This document shows, in pieces, positions 63,301 to 64,000 of a stretch of DNA of 64,000 bases (its first letter is position 1; each line of letters starts with the position of its first letter). Position numbers and translations under genes: made by a program. The notes under the pieces were generated by a model. That model saw nothing but the letters and a program-made list of their open reading frames with translations. It was not told where the DNA came from and made no database searches. Origin of the DNA: Paludibacteraceae bacterium (GTDB lineage Bacteria; Bacteroidota; Bacteroidia; Bacteroidales; Paludibacteraceae); the NCBI GenBank assembly GCA_016283095.1, contig JAEEMG010000034.1, positions 1-64,000 of the forward strand, in the 5' to 3' direction.

Positions 63301-64000
63301 AAAGGTAACAATCCTAATGGATTATCTAATGGTCGTACGGTTAACGAAGATTTATTCATGTTTAGAATGAAAGGTAAAATAGCCGCCAGTGGTAGTATAA
63401 TGAGTTTGATTGACGGTAAAGGAGAAACCACCGTCATTCCTTGTGATGGTTGTTTTGCATATCTATTTGCTGGTTGTGAAGCTCTTACTAAAGCGCCTGA
63501 GTTGACAGCGACAGAATTAAAAGATTATTGTTATTTAGAAATGTTTAATGCATGCTGGTCTTTAACTGAAGCACCAAAATTACCAGCTGAAACATTAGCA
63601 AAATCTTGTTATTTGTTAATGTTTGACGATTGTAGATCTTTAACTCAGGCACCTGAATTACCTGCCTCTAAATTAGCAGATGGTTGCTATATGGGCATGT
63701 TTGAGGGATGTACTTCTTTAACACAAGCTCCTGAATTGCCAGCTACTAAATTAGCAGAGTCTTGCTATAATTTTATGTTTGGCGGATGTGCATCTCTGAT
63801 TAAAATTCCAGAATTACCAGCCACAGAATTAGCTACAGAATGCTACAATAGCATGTTTGAGGGATGTTCTTCTATAACGAAAGCCCCTGAATTACCTGCA
63901 ACAGAACTTGCTGATAACTGTTATGCCAATATGTTCTATGGATGTACAAACTTAAACTACATAAAAGTAGGAGTGATGTCTTTGGACAATGAAATAGAAG
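60361..64000 (+). CDS. Secreted repeat surface protein (partial, C-terminus outside window)
   Basis: The frame stays open from the ATG at 60361 to the window end (1,213 codons). The signal peptide is MTKSYNLSRCFATLFLLLLF, ending AFNCSA. Three homologous modules start near residues 28, 425 and 920. Each opens LCFTAEEAGSxIxY and continues YSINxGETW, ITLENxGDKVYxRGNNPNGL and AASGSVMSLIDGKGExTxIP. Tandem 21-22-residue repeats follow, consensus LTxAPELPATELAxxCYxxM then FxGC. Modules 1 and 2 close with YIKVG.TLDNE, FPCGSxYDKYG and IVIFQNPD before the next one. The repeats resemble BspA-like leucine-rich repeats but carry a fixed PELPAT/CYxxMF core. It is probably a cell-surface or secreted adhesin. 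No frameshift was seen. Confidence 0.82.
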   Translation, partial: MTKSYNLSRCFATLFLLLLFAFNCSAVDWLCFTAEKAGSTIWFENEGDNNPSIQYSFDGDSWSDWNEKATITLENTGDKVYVRGDNSKGFSFNAKKYTHFGMKGNISSSGSVMSLIDPNESSTEIPNSGCFFKLFSDCKSLTQAPDLPATILKDSCYYSLFEKCENLETVPELPAMTMAKYCYSSMFSGCLNLTNAPELPSLTLAPNCYSSMFTDCNNLEVAPELPATKLEEYCYSTMFTACEKLKKAPDLPAKKLVDFCYFFMFERCSGLESAKISATELGPKSCIAMFMGCSNMNYIKIDVMTLDNDMSATDSWVMGVTGEGIIEFPCGSKYNKYGDSGAPKNFTIKASPIVIFQNPDKEELWRDTIGCDVVPEYPFEEKGEPFYKEGLVFKGWDIEPHIHEIPDIYYYTAVYGEEDIDLDKVLCFTALDANSNISYGCMNLNCPEIEYSLDSGKTWKILKEFEKIEFQNEGDKVYVRGNNPNGLSKSKDEYTYFTMNYRFAASGSVMSLLDGKGELTEIPCDYCFANLFNHCTLVEAPKLPATELTKGCYMGMFASCGLLEKAPELPAEKIKDESYSAMFSGCINLTETPELRATTLGKHCYMGMFVGCGNLTKAHDLPAMKLETGCYEYMFTSCQSLKTPPALPATELSDSCYNYMFLTCTSLTKAPLLPATTLKKSCYDHMFTACINLEEVPDLGATVAAENSCDGMFISCYNLRKAPALPATELDENCYHLMFAGCTNLAEAPELPAKVMKNSCYESMFNSCISLEKAPELLAKELANECYKEMFVGCGKLNYIKVGITTLDNEFNATENWVDGDNRSGVFIFPCGSTYDKHGVSEVPVNFKIIASPIVIFQNPDSTVLYSDTINCGDTPKYEGETPEYGDGLVWDGWDKPLEVLDDPDVYYYTAVYKEGENLDLNKILCFTAEEAGSEISYIYIDKTGKSLDVQYSINEGETWHKLEQEQKITLENVGDKIYFKGNNPNGLSNGRTVNEDLFMFRMKGKIAASGSIMSLIDGKGETTVIPCDGCFAYLFAGCEALTKAPELTATELKDYCYLEMFNACWSLTEAPKLPAETLAKSCYLLMFDDCRSLTQAPELPASKLADGCYMGMFEGCTSLTQAPELPATKLAESCYNFMFGGCASLIKIPELPATELATECYNSMFEGCSSITKAPELPATELADNCYANMFYGCTNLNYIKVGVMSLDNEIE

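Overview
The window comes from an AT-rich Bacteroidales genome, most likely a gut, rumen or oral Prevotella-like lineage. The evidence is promoter -7 boxes of the form TAnnTTTG, several proteins with type IX secretion (T9SS) C-terminal sorting domains, a PorT-family barrel, BspA-type leucine-rich repeats, PL1 pectate lyases, a GH3 lipoprotein, the long form of IleRS and a Tritrichomonas-type IMP dehydrogenase. No rRNA, tRNA, CRISPR array or intact insertion sequence was seen. Both window edges cut genes: a von Willebrand A protein on the left and a large repeat protein on the right.

Layout. 1-2972: vWA protein (partial), a small hypothetical gene and an L,D-transpeptidase. 3040-9391: a tandem array of six paralogues, all on the minus strand. 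Each begins with the same cysteine-rich module of about 60 residues and a short hydrophobic segment. Five then carry TonB C-terminal domains and one carries a carboxypeptidase-regulatory-like domain. One member is broken by a single in-frame UGA. This array is the most unusual part of the window. 9690-14277: guaB, a PorT-like barrel and a LysM/periplasmic-binding-fold protein. 14536-16768: a decayed Rpn-family nuclease remnant and a BspA-like LRR gene. 17119-24247: a pectin-degradation cluster in which each of two pectate lyases is preceded by a small T9SS-tagged protein, followed by a capsule-type polysaccharide gene. 24471-38408: a 3,632-residue T9SS surface protein and two poorly characterised genes. 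38579-44648: ileS, trmD, a small duplicated membrane-protein gene and a stand-alone polyvalent-type kinase domain. 44787-53682: a long Ig-repeat T9SS type-B protein, a DUF4349 lipoprotein, a monooxygenase-fold protein, folK, a Nudix hydrolase and a secreted protein. 53888-59392: GH3 glycosidase, hisS, a probable small RNA and a MATE transporter. 60361-64000: a secreted repeat protein running off the right edge.

How the genes work together. The housekeeping genes (guaB, ileS, trmD, folK, hisS) mostly have their own TAnnTTTG promoter and terminator. Between them lie cell-surface genes: T9SS cargo, plant-polysaccharide lyases, repeat adhesins, and envelope genes (TonB-C array, LysM protein, L,D-transpeptidase, DUF4349 protein). 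This fits a commensal that uses plant cell wall and invests heavily in surface proteins. All functional calls come from reading motifs and remembered family features; no database search was possible.
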